A DNA stretch of 64,000 nucleotides from positions 248,001 to 312,000 of the forward strand of contig CANLWB010000008.1 in NCBI GenBank assembly GCA_947494695.1, read 5' to 3'. Shown in pieces: positions 52,167-61,833 of this stretch. Source of the DNA: an uncultured Flavobacteriaceae bacterium. Lineage in GTDB: Bacteria; Bacteroidota; Bacteroidia; Flavobacteriales; Flavobacteriaceae. Position numbers and translations under genes: made by a program. Below the pieces are notes generated by a model that had not been told where the DNA came from, made no database searches, and saw only the letters and a list, made by a program, of their open reading frames with translations. Each line of letters starts with the position of its first letter. Positions within the stretch are counted from its first letter, which is position 1.

Positions 52167-55049
52167 ATGACTACACTTAAATTAATTAGTCTATCCCTCT
52201 TTTTCACAACGCTGTTGAGCGCTCAAAATAATACAAACCTGCCACAAGGTTATTTAGATACCGAAAGAACAAAAACCAATATTAACCAAGGTTGGAAGTT
52301 TTATTTAGGGTCGCCCGAAGGAAACCCGGGAAGCCTTGATTTTGATGATTCAAAATGGAAAAACGTTTCTGTTCCACATACTCTGGAATTGGTATCCTAT
52401 GAAATAGATAGCATATATGAATCTCATGTACAGGAAACGTATTTAAGAAACATTGGCTGGTATAGAAAATCGATTAAAATTGATGCAAATCCTTCCCAAA
52501 AAGTCTTTATTGAATTTGAAGGCGTCCACAATGCCACCGAGCTTTGGGTAAATGGTAAAAAAGTAGGCAATCATGATATTAACGGCTATATTCCTTTTCA
52601 TTTCGACATAACAAATTTTGTTGAATTTGGTAAGGAGAATAGCATTGCTGTTAAGGCCGATAATCGGTTTAGCAAAACGATTTCTCCAGATCCTCATCGC
52701 ACAGATTACGTCAAATTTGGAGGTCTATACCGAGATGTTTATCTGGTAACTTCCAATAAATTGCATGTTACTTTTAACTGGGAAGCATTTGATGCCGGAG
52801 TGCACATTACCACACCAACCGTGAATAAAAACAACGGAACGGTTTCTGTAAAAACAACAGTTGCAAACGACCATTCTGAAGTGAAATCGTGTAAAATAGA
52901 GACCCGCATTATTGATTCACAGGGCTATGTAATCAAAAAAATAATGAGTCAAACCAATATGGCTCCAAATACCCATTATACCTTTAGACAAACGACAACG
53001 ATCGAAGACCATTATAACTTATGGTCCCCCGATTCACCATATCTATACAGAGTGTATTCTGTAATCTATGATAATGATAATCCGGTAGACTTTGTAGAAA
53101 ACACCTTTGGTTTCAGAACATTTTCATTACAAAAAGGAAAAGGTTTTGTGTTAAACGGTGAACCGATTTTCCTGGTTGGGGCCAATAGACACCAAAACTA
53201 CCCTATTATTGGAGACGCTGTACCAAATTCATTCCATTACAATGAGGCGATGCAATATAAAAAGGCAGGCATGAATATTATAAGATTATCACACTATACC
53301 CAAGATGATGCCTTTATAAAAGCCTGTGATGCGTTAGGGATTATTATTTATGAAGAGGTTTCTACCTGGATAGATTGGGGAGACAAGACCTGGTTTGATA
53401 AGCTAGATGCTGCCACCAGGGTTATGATTCGCAATCACAGAAACCATCCCTCTATAATATTCTGGGGTGCTGGAATAAATCATAGAGGCCCTGTTCCCCG
53501 AATGCAAACTGTGGCAAAAGAAGAAGACCCGTTTCGATTAACAGCTTCGGCTTCAAGTCCGTGGAATGGTGTAAAAAACGAGGGTGTATCAGACATTCAT
53601 GCCACCATGGATTATAGAAGAACAGAATTTCCGGAAACGGCTTTCACCATGGTTATGGAACACGGTAGTTCCCCAAATTCAGAAAAAAATCAGTTTCATA
53701 TATCGCGATACAAGGCCAGCAAAAATAACATTGCTGCTATTGCCTGGGTAGGCGCCGATTATAACCATTTACAAAGAAAAACCAACCCTGAAAACCCGAG
53801 AGACTTCATGACCACTTATGGCGTGTTATCGGCTTATAGAGTGCCTAAACCTGCATATTATTGGTATCAGTCTGAATTTGTTGAGAGCCCCATTGTTCAT
53901 ATTGGAGACGAAACGGCTTCAACAAACGGAAAGGTTAGGGTTTTTAGCAACTGCCAAGAGGTTACATTATATCATAATAACAAACCTATTGCTTCACAAA
54001 AACCAGATAGCGATTTAATTAAATCGAGCTTAAACCACCCCTCTTTCACTTTTAATTATAACTGGAAAGATGGAGAATTAAAAGCCGTTGGCTATAACCA
54101 TGGTAAGATCCTAACCTCGCATACACGAACTAAAGAGGATGCCCCATACCGGATAAAAGTTAAATTTAATATTACGGATCAACCCTTTTATTCGGGTGGA
54201 TCAGACCTCAGGTTAGCCCATGCCTATATTCTTGACAAAAATGGAGAAACCATAACAAGTGCTAAAAACCATATTAAATTTTCGATTTCTGGCGAAGGCG
54301 CATTCATAGACAATGGTAAGATTTATGTAAACCCAGCTGCCCCGCTCAATGGTGTCGCATCTATTTATGTTAGAGCCAATAACAATCCGGGAACTATTAC
54401 CGTTACTGCTAAATCTAAAGGGTTGAAGTCTGGAACAGCTTCAATTTCTACCAAAACATATCATTCCAATGAACTCGAAAATTCGGCCAAACCTATCTAC
54501 GATTACCCTATAACTAAAGTTGATATTGGAGGTATAGATCAATTGGTTCAATTTGAATGGAACGCCTGGACGGGTGGATTGGACAAGGACTTAACATATA
54601 CCATTACTGATTACAATGCCGTAGTCAACATTGACACAAATCATGGTGCTATTAAGTGGTTAGGTGATAAAACCGCCATGTTGGGGGACTTAAGTTTTGT
54701 TGGAACGGATGGTCTATACAACGAAAATGGTCATTTTAAATTAACCATTTCTAACCTTAAGGCTGGTAATTACCATTTAGAAAGCTATCACCATAACAGA
54801 CTCGATAAATCAAAACTAGCCAATAATATTGAGGTTCGTATTAAGGATGCCTCGGGGGAATTGGTTAAAAAGGCTGACGACCATATTGTAGACTACTACA
54901 TAAATAACAATGTAGGAGAACGCAAACCGCTTCATATTAAATCGGTTTTCAAATCTGATGGAAATACACCAGTTTCTTTTGAGTTTAAAAATCTTGAAAA
55001 AGGTAATTTATGGCTAAACGGTTTTATCTTAAAACGGATTAAAAATTGA
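52167..55049 (+). CDS. Divergent GH2-family protein lacking the usual acid/base Glu
   Basis: A 960-residue secreted protein (signal peptide to about SAQ20) with GH2 layout: sugar-binding domain (about 33-195), immunoglobulin-like domain (about 205-316, ending in FGFRTF), barrel (about 322-600), and extra C-terminal beta modules ending in GNLWLNGFILKR. At the acid/base site the other GH2 in this window has WSIGNE; here the block NHPSIIFWGAGINHRG puts Asn438 where Glu is expected. A nucleophile candidate is Glu498 in VMEHG. MNIIRLSHYTQDD also departs from the standard AHNPH. It may use another acid, act on an unusual galactose derivative, or only bind. It overlaps the esterase gene by four bases. 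Confidence 0.85.
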   Translation: MTTLKLISLSLFFTTLLSAQNNTNLPQGYLDTERTKTNINQGWKFYLGSPEGNPGSLDFDDSKWKNVSVPHTLELVSYEIDSIYESHVQETYLRNIGWYRKSIKIDANPSQKVFIEFEGVHNATELWVNGKKVGNHDINGYIPFHFDITNFVEFGKENSIAVKADNRFSKTISPDPHRTDYVKFGGLYRDVYLVTSNKLHVTFNWEAFDAGVHITTPTVNKNNGTVSVKTTVANDHSEVKSCKIETRIIDSQGYVIKKIMSQTNMAPNTHYTFRQTTTIEDHYNLWSPDSPYLYRVYSVIYDNDNPVDFVENTFGFRTFSLQKGKGFVLNGEPIFLVGANRHQNYPIIGDAVPNSFHYNEAMQYKKAGMNIIRLSHYTQDDAFIKACDALGIIIYEEVSTWIDWGDKTWFDKLDAATRVMIRNHRNHPSIIFWGAGINHRGPVPRMQTVAKEEDPFRLTASASSPWNGVKNEGVSDIHATMDYRRTEFPETAFTMVMEHGSSPNSEKNQFHISRYKASKNNIAAIAWVGADYNHLQRKTNPENPRDFMTTYGVLSAYRVPKPAYYWYQSEFVESPIVHIGDETASTNGKVRVFSNCQEVTLYHNNKPIASQKPDSDLIKSSLNHPSFTFNYNWKDGELKAVGYNHGKILTSHTRTKEDAPYRIKVKFNITDQPFYSGGSDLRLAHAYILDKNGETITSAKNHIKFSISGEGAFIDNGKIYVNPAAPLNGVASIYVRANNNPGTITVTAKSKGLKSGTASISTKTYHSNELENSAKPIYDYPITKVDIGGIDQLVQFEWNAWTGGLDKDLTYTITDYNAVVNIDTNHGAIKWLGDKTAMLGDLSFVGTDGLYNENGHFKLTISNLKAGNYHLESYHHNRLDKSKLANNIEVRIKDASGELVKKADDHIVDYYINNNVGERKPLHIKSVFKSDGNTPVSFEFKNLEKGNLWLNGFILKRIKN

Positions 55050-56143
55050 GATTTCTTTTCACCTATACAGTCATCTTTTTTCTGTTTACAGGTTGTAAAC
55101 ATTCAATTTTAAGTGTTAAGCCACTTTCGGTAGAATACAGTAACGAAAATATTATATACCAGGGAAGAATAGGTGTCAATAAAAACCATACAGCTTCAGA
55201 AATATATTGGTCGGGATCATCTATTAAAATAAACTTTGAAGGCACCAGCGCCAAAGCCATTTTAGAAGACGAAAATGGATCCAATTATTTTAATATCATC
55301 ATTGATGGCACCGAGTTTAAAACATTAAAATTAGATCAAGGAAAAAAAACCTATACGCTAGCTGAACATTTACCTTTAGGAGCACATGCTATCGAAATAA
55401 CGAAGAGAAACGACTGGACTTACGGCACAACACTTTTTTATGGTTTTGAAATCACAGGTTCTAAAGTCTTACCTGCTGATAAAAAGAAATCCATTTTTAT
55501 TGAGTTCTATGGGGATTCTATTACAGTAGGCCATGGCAATGAGGATTATTCTGAAAATGACTCCTCTGAAGGTCATGTGAGTAACAATTACAATACATAT
55601 GCTGCCATGACGGCACGCCATATTGATGCAGAATATTCCTGTATAGCCAGAAGTGGCATTGGTATTATGGTAAGTTGGTTTAACATGACCATGCCCGAAA
55701 TGTTTTATCGATTAAACCCAAATGATGCAAATAGTCAGTGGGATTTTTCAGAAAAGCAAGCCGATATCATCGTTGTTAACCTATTTCAAAATGATTCCTG
55801 GTTAGTAAACAGACCAGAACATATTGAATACAAAAGGCGATTGAATGACCAAAAACCTACTGAAAGTTACATTATAAATGCTTATAGAGATTTTATATCA
55901 ACACTTCGCAATAATACCCCAAATGCCCATATAATTTGTCTTCTGGGAAATATGGATATCACAAAACCAGGTTCGAAGTGGCCTGAATATGTTCAAAAAG
56001 CCGTGAACGCGCTACATGACAACAAAGTTCACACTTGCTTTGTCCCTTATAAAAACTCACCCGGACACCCTAAAAAAGAAGAACATGTGTTACTTGCTAA
56101 TACGCTCATACAGTTAATAAAACGCAACATATTGCTAAATTGA
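55046..56143 (+). CDS. CE2-type SGNH esterase lipoprotein
   Basis: A 365-residue lipoprotein starting with TTG at 55046 within the stop region of the GH2 gene (TTGA); lipobox FTGC (Cys16). An N-terminal jelly-roll domain (IIYQGRIGVNKNHTASEIYW, KINFEGTSAKAILED) precedes an SGNH hydrolase domain with FYGDSITVG (nucleophile Ser), IVVNLFQND and GHPKKEEH (catalytic His). This two-domain order is that of carbohydrate esterase family 2. It would remove acetyl or similar esters from galactan oligosaccharides. It is translationally coupled to the divergent GH2, suggesting work on the same substrate. Confidence 0.88.
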   Translation: MRFLFTYTVIFFLFTGCKHSILSVKPLSVEYSNENIIYQGRIGVNKNHTASEIYWSGSSIKINFEGTSAKAILEDENGSNYFNIIIDGTEFKTLKLDQGKKTYTLAEHLPLGAHAIEITKRNDWTYGTTLFYGFEITGSKVLPADKKKSIFIEFYGDSITVGHGNEDYSENDSSEGHVSNNYNTYAAMTARHIDAEYSCIARSGIGIMVSWFNMTMPEMFYRLNPNDANSQWDFSEKQADIIVVNLFQNDSWLVNRPEHIEYKRRLNDQKPTESYIINAYRDFISTLRNNTPNAHIICLLGNMDITKPGSKWPEYVQKAVNALHDNKVHTCFVPYKNSPGHPKKEEHVLLANTLIQLIKRNILLN

Positions 56144-56434
56144 AAGACTATAGACTCTATAATAGGGTCGCTACATGTCTTATTTAATTTTTTTTTCTAT
56201 GTTTTCACACCTCAGTTTAGTAACTGCTCTTGCTCCATAAAACCCGTAAAACACTGGGATAAAGGATTATTATGGTTCTTATTTAAAATCCTACAAGGAA
56301 ATAAAAACCCATTTGTTGTATAATTTTCAACATTCGACATATTCGAAAATCCAATAAAATATGACCTTAGCAGCGTAAATTAACGAGGGAATAACTTATA
56401 AAGTTCTAACCAAAATTATTTAAATTAAAACCTT

Positions 56435-57970
56435 ATGGCTTTAAAGCAAAACAACTTATTATTTATTCTTGCGCTGATTTTTTTAACCTCATGCGGGTCG
56501 AAGAATGATAAAAAAGTCGCGGAAGTTGTTGAAAAAGATTCTACCATGGTGTATGAACCAAATTGGGAATCTATAAAAAAACATTATAAGGACCCGGAGT
56601 GGTTCAACAATCAAAAATTTGGAATCTTTATACATTGGGGAGTCTATGCCGTTCCTGCTTTTGGGTCTGAATGGTACCCACGTAATATGTACATGGATGA
56701 AGACAGACTAAGTGCTACATTGGAGGTAGAAAAAAAGGGAGCAACACGAGAACATTTACATCACGTAAAGACCTATGGCAACCCTAAAGAATTTGGATAT
56801 AAGGACTTTGTACCGCTGTTCAAAGCCGAAAAATTTAATGCAGCAGAATGGATTGATCTCTTTAAAAAATCGGGAGCCAAATATGTAGTTCCAGTAGCCG
56901 ATCATCATGACGGATTCGCCATGTATAAATCGAATACAACACGATGGAATAGTGTGAATATGGGGCCAAAAAAAGATATTATAGGAGAACTATTTAAAGA
57001 AGGTAGAAGAAAAGGTCTTATTATGGGAGCTTCCTCGCATTATGCCTTTAACTGGTCTTTCTATAACAAGAAGGACGCCTTTGATACGACCGATCCCGAG
57101 TTTGCCGATTTATACTCTAAAAAAGGTACAGATCCCAATGAACCCGTTTCTGAAGAATTTAAAGAACAATGGTGGAATCGTACAGTTGATCTTATTGACA
57201 ACTATCAACCAGACATTTTATGGTTCGACTTTATGTTAGACAAGCCTGCTTTTAAGGAGTACAGACCTAAAATCGCAGCATACTATTATAATAAAGGTAT
57301 CGAATGGGGTAAAGAAGTCGTTCTACAAGATAAGAACTTCGATCATGATGCGTTTCCCGAGGGAACGGTTATATATGACCTGGAACGAGGTAAACTGCCA
57401 GGTATTAGAGAATTGCCTTGGCAAACCGATACATCTATTGGTAAAAACTCATGGTGCCATGTTACCGATTGGGAGTCTAAAACGGCCAATCAGTTAATTG
57501 ATGATCTTGTAGATATTGTATCTAAAAATGGAAACTTGTTATTAAATGTTGGTCCAAAGGCAGATGGAACGATTCCCAATGATCAAAAAGATATTCTGTT
57601 AGAAATTGGAGACTGGTTATCTGTTAATGGTGAGGCTATTTATAATACAAAATACTGGGACGTATTTGGTGAAGGCCCTACTGAAGTTGGAAAGGGACAC
57701 CACTCCGAAGGAAAAAATAAAGAATTTACAGGGCAAGATATTCGTTTTACACAAAAAGACGGAAAACTGTTTGCCATTATGATGGCATGGCCTAAAAATA
57801 ATAACGTTAATATTATTTCAGTTAAAAAATCTAAAACTGCAGTTACGGGTGTTAAAATGCTCGGTAGCAATTCTAAGATTAAGTGGTCACAGGATGATAC
57901 CGGTTTAAAGGTAGAAATGCCTGTCGAAAAGCCCTGTAATCACGCATTTGTTTTAGAAATAACTATTTAA
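56435..57970 (+). CDS. GH29 alpha-L-fucosidase-like lipoprotein
   Basis: A 511-residue lipoprotein (Cys20 in LTSC). The mature start YEPNWESIKKH, KFGIFIHWGVYAVPAFGSEW, VPVADHHDGFAMY, and the nucleophile block ILWFDFML (Asp265) are GH29 landmarks; WGxGGNLLLNVGPKADG-type NGNLLLNVGPKADG follows. A small C-terminal beta domain ends the protein. In a red-algal galactan locus the substrate could be alpha-L-galactosides, which resemble alpha-L-fucosides with a 6-hydroxyl, such as L-galactose of porphyran. Fucosidase activity is the family's default. It has its own terminator at 58020-58052. Confidence 0.93.
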   Translation: MALKQNNLLFILALIFLTSCGSKNDKKVAEVVEKDSTMVYEPNWESIKKHYKDPEWFNNQKFGIFIHWGVYAVPAFGSEWYPRNMYMDEDRLSATLEVEKKGATREHLHHVKTYGNPKEFGYKDFVPLFKAEKFNAAEWIDLFKKSGAKYVVPVADHHDGFAMYKSNTTRWNSVNMGPKKDIIGELFKEGRRKGLIMGASSHYAFNWSFYNKKDAFDTTDPEFADLYSKKGTDPNEPVSEEFKEQWWNRTVDLIDNYQPDILWFDFMLDKPAFKEYRPKIAAYYYNKGIEWGKEVVLQDKNFDHDAFPEGTVIYDLERGKLPGIRELPWQTDTSIGKNSWCHVTDWESKTANQLIDDLVDIVSKNGNLLLNVGPKADGTIPNDQKDILLEIGDWLSVNGEAIYNTKYWDVFGEGPTEVGKGHHSEGKNKEFTGQDIRFTQKDGKLFAIMMAWPKNNNVNIISVKKSKTAVTGVKMLGSNSKIKWSQDDTGLKVEMPVEKPCNHAFVLEITI

Positions 57971-58019
57971 TAATTATGCAAAATTTATATTTAACTTAGT
58001 TTTTTGTTTGTTTTAGAAA

Positions 58020-58052
58020 GAAAGAGTGTTTCAATTTTAGGAACACTCTTTC
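58020..58052. terminator. Hairpin terminator between convergent GH29 and AraC genes
   Basis: GAAAGAGTGTT (58020-58030) and AACACTCTTTC (58042-58052) form a perfect 11-bp stem with an 11-base loop, 50 bases after the GH29 stop and 33 bases after the AraC stop. Confidence 0.7.
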
Positions 58053-58084
58053 TACTATAAAATCGTATTTCGATATTATATCAA

Positions 58085-58951
58085 TTATACTTTTTTATAA
58101 TGCTGAATGTAAACCTTAGGAGACATCGCCATAAGCGCTTTAAACCGTCGGTTAAAATTAGAAATATTATTGAATCCCGATTCATAGCAAATTTTGGAAA
58201 CGTTCTTTTTTCGTTCTATTAAAAGCTTGCAAGCATAACCTATCCTGACTTCATTTAAGTACTCAGAAAATGATTTCCCATTAACTTTTTTAAACAGCCT
58301 GCTAAATGACGATGGATTCATACAAGCAATCTTCGCTACATCGACAAGTGTTATTTGCTCTTTAAAATTATTAAATATGTATTCGTAAGCCCGATCCAGG
58401 TTACGATGACTCACTTTATTAAAGGAATTCACAAAACCTTCACTTGCCAACAGTTCATACGTTTCACAATTTGCCAGGTCATGTAGTATGTTTATAAAAC
58501 TCATAATCCTATCAAATCCATTTCGGGTTGAAAGTGTTTTGATTTGAGCTTTTAATTCTGTATCAATGTTTAGGAATTTAATGCCATACTTTGATCGGTT
58601 CAATAAATCGGTAATGGGCTTCATTTCATAAATACCAAAAAACGCCTTTCCCAGAAAATCGTGTTTGAAATGAACGGCTATGGCTTCTGCCCTTAGCCGT
58701 GACCCCGGCTCAAAATAGTCGTCGTCATTTAACCACATATGAGGTAGATCTTTGCCGATTAGTACCAGATCGCCTTCATCAAATTTAAGAATACTGTCCC
58801 CCACAAATCTGGTTCCTTTACTTTTTATGGAAAGCACTAATTCTAACTCACGATGATGGTGCCATACTTTTAAAAAGTACGGATAATTATGGTGAGCCAC
58901 ACTAAATGTATTGTTACTCAGGTCACTCCTATCTATAAAATGAAGTTTCAT
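58085..58951 (-). CDS. AraC family transcriptional regulator
   Basis: A 288-residue AraC regulator: cupin-like sensor (YFLKVWHHHRELELVLSIKS, GDLVLIGKDLPHMW) and C-terminal double helix-turn-helix (ITLVDVAKIACMNPSSFSRL, ISKICYESGFNNISNFNRRF). It resembles the AraC protein at 14649-15509 in order and motifs. It is divergent from the L-galactonate operon (gap 58952-59091) and probably controls it; CTTTATGAGG at 59030-59039 is one candidate element in that gap. Confidence 0.9.
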   Translation of the reverse strand: MKLHFIDRSDLSNNTFSVAHHNYPYFLKVWHHHRELELVLSIKSKGTRFVGDSILKFDEGDLVLIGKDLPHMWLNDDDYFEPGSRLRAEAIAVHFKHDFLGKAFFGIYEMKPITDLLNRSKYGIKFLNIDTELKAQIKTLSTRNGFDRIMSFINILHDLANCETYELLASEGFVNSFNKVSHRNLDRAYEYIFNNFKEQITLVDVAKIACMNPSSFSRLFKKVNGKSFSEYLNEVRIGYACKLLIERKKNVSKICYESGFNNISNFNRRFKALMAMSPKVYIQHYKKV

Positions 58952-59091
58952 AGGTTACTTGAATTGATCATATAATGCAATAATAATCCAAATATCACTT
59001 TAAATGCAATTAAAGTATCGAAAATTGCCCTTTATGAGGTAGATTTCATTAAATAATGCTCTTAATTTTGTTATTCTTAATACTATTTTTT

Positions 59092-60102
59092 ATGAAATAC
59101 ATCGTTTGCGAAAAACCCGGAGAGTTTATTTTAAAAGAAAAAGACGCTCCGGTAAGGAAAGAGCATGAAGCATTATTGCAAATAAATAAAGTGGGGATAT
59201 GCGGTACAGATTTACATGCTTACTCCGGTAACCAGGCCTTTTTTACTTATCCAAGGATTTTAGGACACGAATTAGCCTCTGAAGTTATAGAGATAGGCGA
59301 TAATCCCAGAGGGATAAAAGCAGGAGACAAGGTGGTTGTTATGCCTTATATCAGCTGTGGTAAATGTATCGCCTGTAAGCAAGGAAAAACGAACTGCTGT
59401 ACAAACATTACCGTACTTGGAGTTCATGGAGATGGAGGTATGCAGGAGCAAATAACCGTACCCGCAGATATTTTACTTCCTGCTAATAATCTTTCTAATG
59501 ATGAAATGGCCATCGTTGAACCTTTAGCAATTGGAGCACACGCTATTAGAAGAGCGCAAGTTAAAAAAGACGAATATATCGTCGTTGTAGGTTGTGGGCC
59601 AATTGGTATTGGCATCATGAAATTAGCGCAAATCGCAGGGGCTAAAGTTATTGCTTTAGACTTAAATGACGACCGCCTAAACTATGCAAAAGATAAGATA
59701 GGTGTAGATTATACGGTTAATGTAGGTAATAATCCGGTAAAGCAAATTTCCGACATTACCAATGGAGACATGGCAACTGCTGTGTTTGACGCCTCAGGTC
59801 ATAAAGGTGCTTTAGAAGCCGGACCAAACTATATGGCACACGGTGGAAGGTTTGTTCTTGTTGGTCTTTCAAAAGGAGAACTCACCTATAACCATCCGGC
59901 AGTACACGCTAAAGAAATGACATTAATGTGTAGTAGAAATGCAACTACAGAAGATTTCGAGCACGTTATAAGTGTATTAGACCAATTCCCAACAGACTCG
60001 TTTATAACACATAATGTCCCATTTACAGAAATGATCAATAATTTCGATAGCTGGCTAAAACCAGAAACCGGGGTTATTAAAGCAACTGTAAATTTTAATT
60101 AA
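59092..60102 (+). CDS. Zinc dehydrogenase, probable L-galactonate 5-dehydrogenase
   Basis: A 336-residue medium-chain zinc dehydrogenase. I start at the ATG at 59092 (MKYIVCEKPGEF); an upstream in-frame ATG (59056) would add a hydrophobic tail foreign to the family. Zinc ligands are in GICGTDLHAY and GHELASEV, the structural zinc lobe is CGKCIACKQGKTNCC, and the NAD site is VVGCGPIGIGIMKLAQ. Length and the adjacent altronate dehydratase and tagaturonate reductase genes fit the LgoD/YjjN type that oxidises L-galactonate to D-tagaturonate. Other polyol or aldonate substrates remain possible. Confidence 0.85.
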   Translation: MKYIVCEKPGEFILKEKDAPVRKEHEALLQINKVGICGTDLHAYSGNQAFFTYPRILGHELASEVIEIGDNPRGIKAGDKVVVMPYISCGKCIACKQGKTNCCTNITVLGVHGDGGMQEQITVPADILLPANNLSNDEMAIVEPLAIGAHAIRRAQVKKDEYIVVVGCGPIGIGIMKLAQIAGAKVIALDLNDDRLNYAKDKIGVDYTVNVGNNPVKQISDITNGDMATAVFDASGHKGALEAGPNYMAHGGRFVLVGLSKGELTYNHPAVHAKEMTLMCSRNATTEDFEHVISVLDQFPTDSFITHNVPFTEMINNFDSWLKPETGVIKATVNFN

Positions 60103-60109
60103 AAGATCC

Positions 60110-61762
60110 ATGTCTAAGAATTACGTTCAAATCGATCCAAAAGACAATATCATTGTAGCCATAACACCTCTTGAAAAAGGTACTGTTACAACTATTCAAG
60201 GCTCCCAAGTGACCTTAAAAGAAGATATTAAACAAAAACATAAATTTGCTTTAAACGATTTCGCCATAGGCGATGAGATTTTCATGTACGGTGTACTCAT
60301 CGGTAAAGCTTTAAAACCAATACAAGCAGGGTGTGCCATTACAATAGATAATGTCAAGCATGCTTCGGCCGAGTATAACGATACCAAAGAAAAATTCACA
60401 TGGAATGCTCCCGATATTTCTAAATTTGAAGGGAGAACCTTTAATGGGTACCATAGAAAAGATGGAAAAGTTGGTACAGGAAACTACTGGTTAGTTATCC
60501 CACTAACATTTTGTGAAAATCGTAACGTCGATGTTTTAGAGGGGGCACTTTCCGAAAAATTAGGATATGAGACTAAAAAGGATTTTGCGGTTGACACCGA
60601 TGCTTTAATCCATCAATATAAAGCAGGCGCGTCTAACGACACTATTTTTAACACACCTATTATCACGACTAAGGAAGACATGTCTAAAAACAGAACCTTT
60701 CCAAATGTAGATGGTATTAAGTTTTTAAAACATGATGGTGGCTGTGGCGGTATTAGACAAGATTCTGAGGTGCTGTGTAAACTACTGGCGGGATATATTA
60801 CCAATCCTAATGTTGCAGGTGCCACAATATTTAGTTTAGGATGCCAGAATGCACAAATAGAGATGCTTCAAAGCGCACTAGATGCCATTGATCCAAATTT
60901 AGATAAACCTGTTCATTATCTGGAACAGCAAAAAAGTGAAAGCGAACGAAAACTTATTGAGGAAGCTGTTAAACACACCTTCATTGGGCTCGTAGAAGCC
61001 AATAAAATTACAAGACAACCAGCACCACTAAGCAAATTGGTTTTAGGTTTAGAATGTGGAGGGTCTGACGGGTTTTCAGGAATTTCTGCAAATCCCGCAC
61101 TCGGATATGCGTCAGATTTATTAGTGGCACTAGGCGGTAGTCCTGTATTAGCTGAATTTCCAGAATTAAATGGCGTCGAACAAGACATTATAAACCGTTG
61201 CGAAACAGAAGAAGACTCGAAGAAATTTTACGATCTCATGAGAGCCTATTCTGCGGCGGCAGTGGCTGTGGGGTCTGGATTTGAAAATAATCCTTCTCCT
61301 GGAAATATAAAGGATGGTTTAATTACAGATGCTATGAAATCTGCCGGAGCTGCAAAAAAAGGTGGTACCTCCCCCGTTACTAAGGTTTTAGATTATACCG
61401 AGCAAGTTACCAAACCTGGATTAAACTTATTATGTACGCCTGGAAATGATGTGGAGTCCACCACTGGTTTAGTAGGATCGGGGTGTAATATCGTCGTATT
61501 TACAACTGGACTTGGAACACCGACCGGAAACCCGGTCGCACCAGTGCTAAAGATGTCCAGTAATACACATTTGTATGAAAAAATGAACGACATCATAGAT
61601 ATTAATGCCGGAACTGTAATAAGCGGTGAAGATACTATTTCGTCTATGGGTGAAAAAATATTAGATCATATCATTAAGGTCGCCAGTGGAGACATTCCCT
61701 CTAAAGCCGTCTTGCAAGGAAACAACGATTTTATTCCCTGGAAACGTGGCGTTTCGCTGTAA
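60110..61762 (+). CDS. uxaA: Altronate dehydratase
   Basis: A 550-residue UxaA-family protein of full length. It has an N-terminal SAF-like domain (about 1-95), then FNGYHRKDGKVGTGNYWLVI, the Cys-rich HDGGCGGIRQDSE segment, FSLGCQNAQIEML, and the C-terminal GLECGGSDGFSGISANPALG and GNPVAPVLKMSSNTHLYEKM. It dehydrates D-altronate to 2-keto-3-deoxy-D-gluconate, usually with iron or manganese. It starts seven bases after the dehydrogenase stop. Confidence 0.93.
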   Translation: MSKNYVQIDPKDNIIVAITPLEKGTVTTIQGSQVTLKEDIKQKHKFALNDFAIGDEIFMYGVLIGKALKPIQAGCAITIDNVKHASAEYNDTKEKFTWNAPDISKFEGRTFNGYHRKDGKVGTGNYWLVIPLTFCENRNVDVLEGALSEKLGYETKKDFAVDTDALIHQYKAGASNDTIFNTPIITTKEDMSKNRTFPNVDGIKFLKHDGGCGGIRQDSEVLCKLLAGYITNPNVAGATIFSLGCQNAQIEMLQSALDAIDPNLDKPVHYLEQQKSESERKLIEEAVKHTFIGLVEANKITRQPAPLSKLVLGLECGGSDGFSGISANPALGYASDLLVALGGSPVLAEFPELNGVEQDIINRCETEEDSKKFYDLMRAYSAAAVAVGSGFENNPSPGNIKDGLITDAMKSAGAAKKGGTSPVTKVLDYTEQVTKPGLNLLCTPGNDVESTTGLVGSGCNIVVFTTGLGTPTGNPVAPVLKMSSNTHLYEKMNDIIDINAGTVISGEDTISSMGEKILDHIIKVASGDIPSKAVLQGNNDFIPWKRGVSL

Positions 61763-61833
61763 ATTCGGAATTCTGAGTTTAGAGTTTTGGAATTTAATCA
61801 AAAGTAAAAATTATAGCCAAAAGCTAATAAAAC

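Noticed and set aside
59056-59091. Upstream in-frame ATG giving the zinc dehydrogenase a hydrophobic leader
   Set aside because: The family starts at MKYIVCEKPG; the extra 12 residues look like a signal but the enzyme needs cytoplasmic NAD.
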